From Spirochaetota bacterium (GTDB lineage: Bacteria; Spirochaetota; Spirochaetia; Treponematales; Breznakiellaceae), in contig JAEXTK010000035.1 in the NCBI GenBank assembly GCA_023406985.1, positions 1 to 12,741 on the forward strand: a stretch of 12,741 nucleotides of DNA, written 5' to 3'. The notes below the pieces were generated by a model, which saw only the letters and a list, made by a program, of their open reading frames with translations, was not told the DNA's origin and ran no database searches. Position numbers and translations under genes: made by a program. Positions 12,251 to 12,741 of this stretch are shown here, piece by piece. The stretch's first letter is position 1. Every line of letters begins with the position of its first letter.

Positions 12251-12697
12251 TCACTTCGACACTGGGGTGCCCTGATGATGTACGATTCGCCAGGTTCCGG
12301 CGCGACGAACCCAGAGCGAGGTGCGGAGAGAAGAGCGCGGGTTAGCGCCGGACACGGGAGGGACGTAGCGATAGGAGACGAGGGCGCTGGGCCCCCGTCG
12401 CCAGACGACGCGAAAATCCTCTATCGATCCCGTCGTGGCCGGGTCCCCTTCCTTCGCCGTCCCGCATGCGGAGGCCGTAAGCTGCGCGAGGGTCGCCGCG
12501 CGCGAGTATACGCGCCCGGATGCGCCGATCTCCGTGAACGCACCATCGAGGATCGCCTCGAGGCGCCGGCGCGACGACCGAGTCGAGGGGTCGAGGAGCG
12601 CGCGCTCGCGGGCCAGAAGCTGGTCGCGTACGCGATCGGTCCGAGAAAGGAACCGCACGAGGCGCGATAGGCTCCCCCGCGGACCGCCGCTATTCAA
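12251..12697 (-). CDS. NTF2-like protein (DUF4440/SnoaL-like)
   Basis: A 148-residue small alpha+beta protein with no signal peptide. The pattern LLARERALLDPSTRSSRRRL (27-46), LDGAFTEIGASGRVYSRA (50-67), ALVSYRY (105-111) and LRTSLWVRRAGTWRIVHHQG (124-143) is typical of DUF4440 proteins of the NTF2 superfamily. These have a cone-shaped pocket and varied, often unassigned roles. The frame contains no ATG. The likely start is TTG at 12697, with GGAG 6 nt upstream; a GTG at codon 14 (12658) is the alternative. It overlaps the end of the preceding partial ORF by 8 bp, suggesting translational coupling. It ends 16 nt before operator O2. The family call is good; the start is uncertain. Confidence 0.75.
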   Translation of the reverse strand: MNSGGPRGSLSRLVRFLSRTDRVRDQLLARERALLDPSTRSSRRRLEAILDGAFTEIGASGRVYSRAATLAQLTASACGTAKEGDPATTGSIEDFRVVWRRGPSALVSYRYVPPVSGANPRSSLRTSLWVRRAGTWRIVHHQGTPVSK

Positions 12698-12741
12698 CCA
12701 GGTCTCCGGGTCGGTAGTAGCCTTCGCCGGAGGTCATGTGG
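12690..12741 (-). CDS. C-terminal end of an unidentified gene (cut by window edge)
   Basis: The minus-strand frame entering at the right edge reads ...HMTSGEGYYRPGDLVE and stops with TAG at 12692-12690. It overlaps the TTG start of the NTF2-like gene by 8 bp, as expected within an operon. Only 16 codons are visible. The frame could equally be a short chance ORF from the ATG at 12737. No family can be named. Confidence 0.35.
   Translation of the reverse strand, partial: HMTSGEGYYRPGDLVE

Noticed and set aside
12182..12670. A plus-strand 162-codon frame opposite the NTF2-like gene
   Set aside because: It begins in the operator region, has no ribosome site and is rich in Arg and Gly. The minus-strand frame matches the DUF4440/NTF2 pattern.

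Overview
The window is a gene-dense stretch of GC-rich bacterial DNA. Short AT-rich islands in it coincide with promoters and operators. The organism is Gram-negative (diderm): it has an outer-membrane beta-barrel ending in Phe, a LolA-like periplasmic carrier and several Sec signal peptides. The gene set (a TetR / RND-MMPL / LolA-like / barrel cassette, a secreted HExxH peptidase with a propeller-like tail, a TM1586-type nitroreductase) would fit a high-GC member of the Spirochaetota. No rRNA or other phylogenetic marker is present, so that placement is a guess from family knowledge.

Layout. (1) 1-1508, minus: a secreted zinc metallopeptidase of the HExxH...E type with a beta-propeller-like C-terminal part, running off the left edge. 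(2) 1509-1654: a divergent promoter region. (3) 1655-4105, plus: glycogen phosphorylase (glgP), followed by a GC-rich hairpin. (4) 4175-9844, plus: a cassette of a TetR regulator, a possible 31-residue ORF, a 12-TM RND/MMPL exporter, a LolA-like periplasmic protein and an outer-membrane beta-barrel. The last three are tightly or translationally coupled. (5) 9834-12174, minus: a second TetR regulator (WHG-type C-terminal domain), a secreted protein tentatively like DUF2271, and a TM1586-type nitroreductase, in one operon that converges on and overlaps the end of the barrel gene. (6) 12251-12741, minus: an NTF2-like (DUF4440-like) protein and the last codons of another gene. No intergenic gap exceeds 150 bases.

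How the genes may work together. The exporter, LolA-like protein and barrel look like one inner-membrane-to-outer-membrane route for a hydrophobic substrate, probably a lipid; nothing in the sequence names it. Related palindromic elements (consensus near TAACTAACYGG / AACCGGTT) lie upstream of the first tetR, twice upstream of the exporter, and in the glgP leader. The TetR at 4175 may therefore control both its own export cassette and glycogen breakdown. The second TetR has its own unrelated twin operators (GTAAACATTGTTTAC type) laid over its promoter. At the peptidase gene and the second tetR the -10 box lies 7 nt from the ATG with no Shine-Dalgarno sequence, which suggests leaderless mRNAs; the first tetR also lacks a Shine-Dalgarno sequence.

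No mobile element, CRISPR array, tRNA or rRNA gene was seen. The most interesting material is the exporter cassette of unknown substrate and its apparent regulatory link to glgP.
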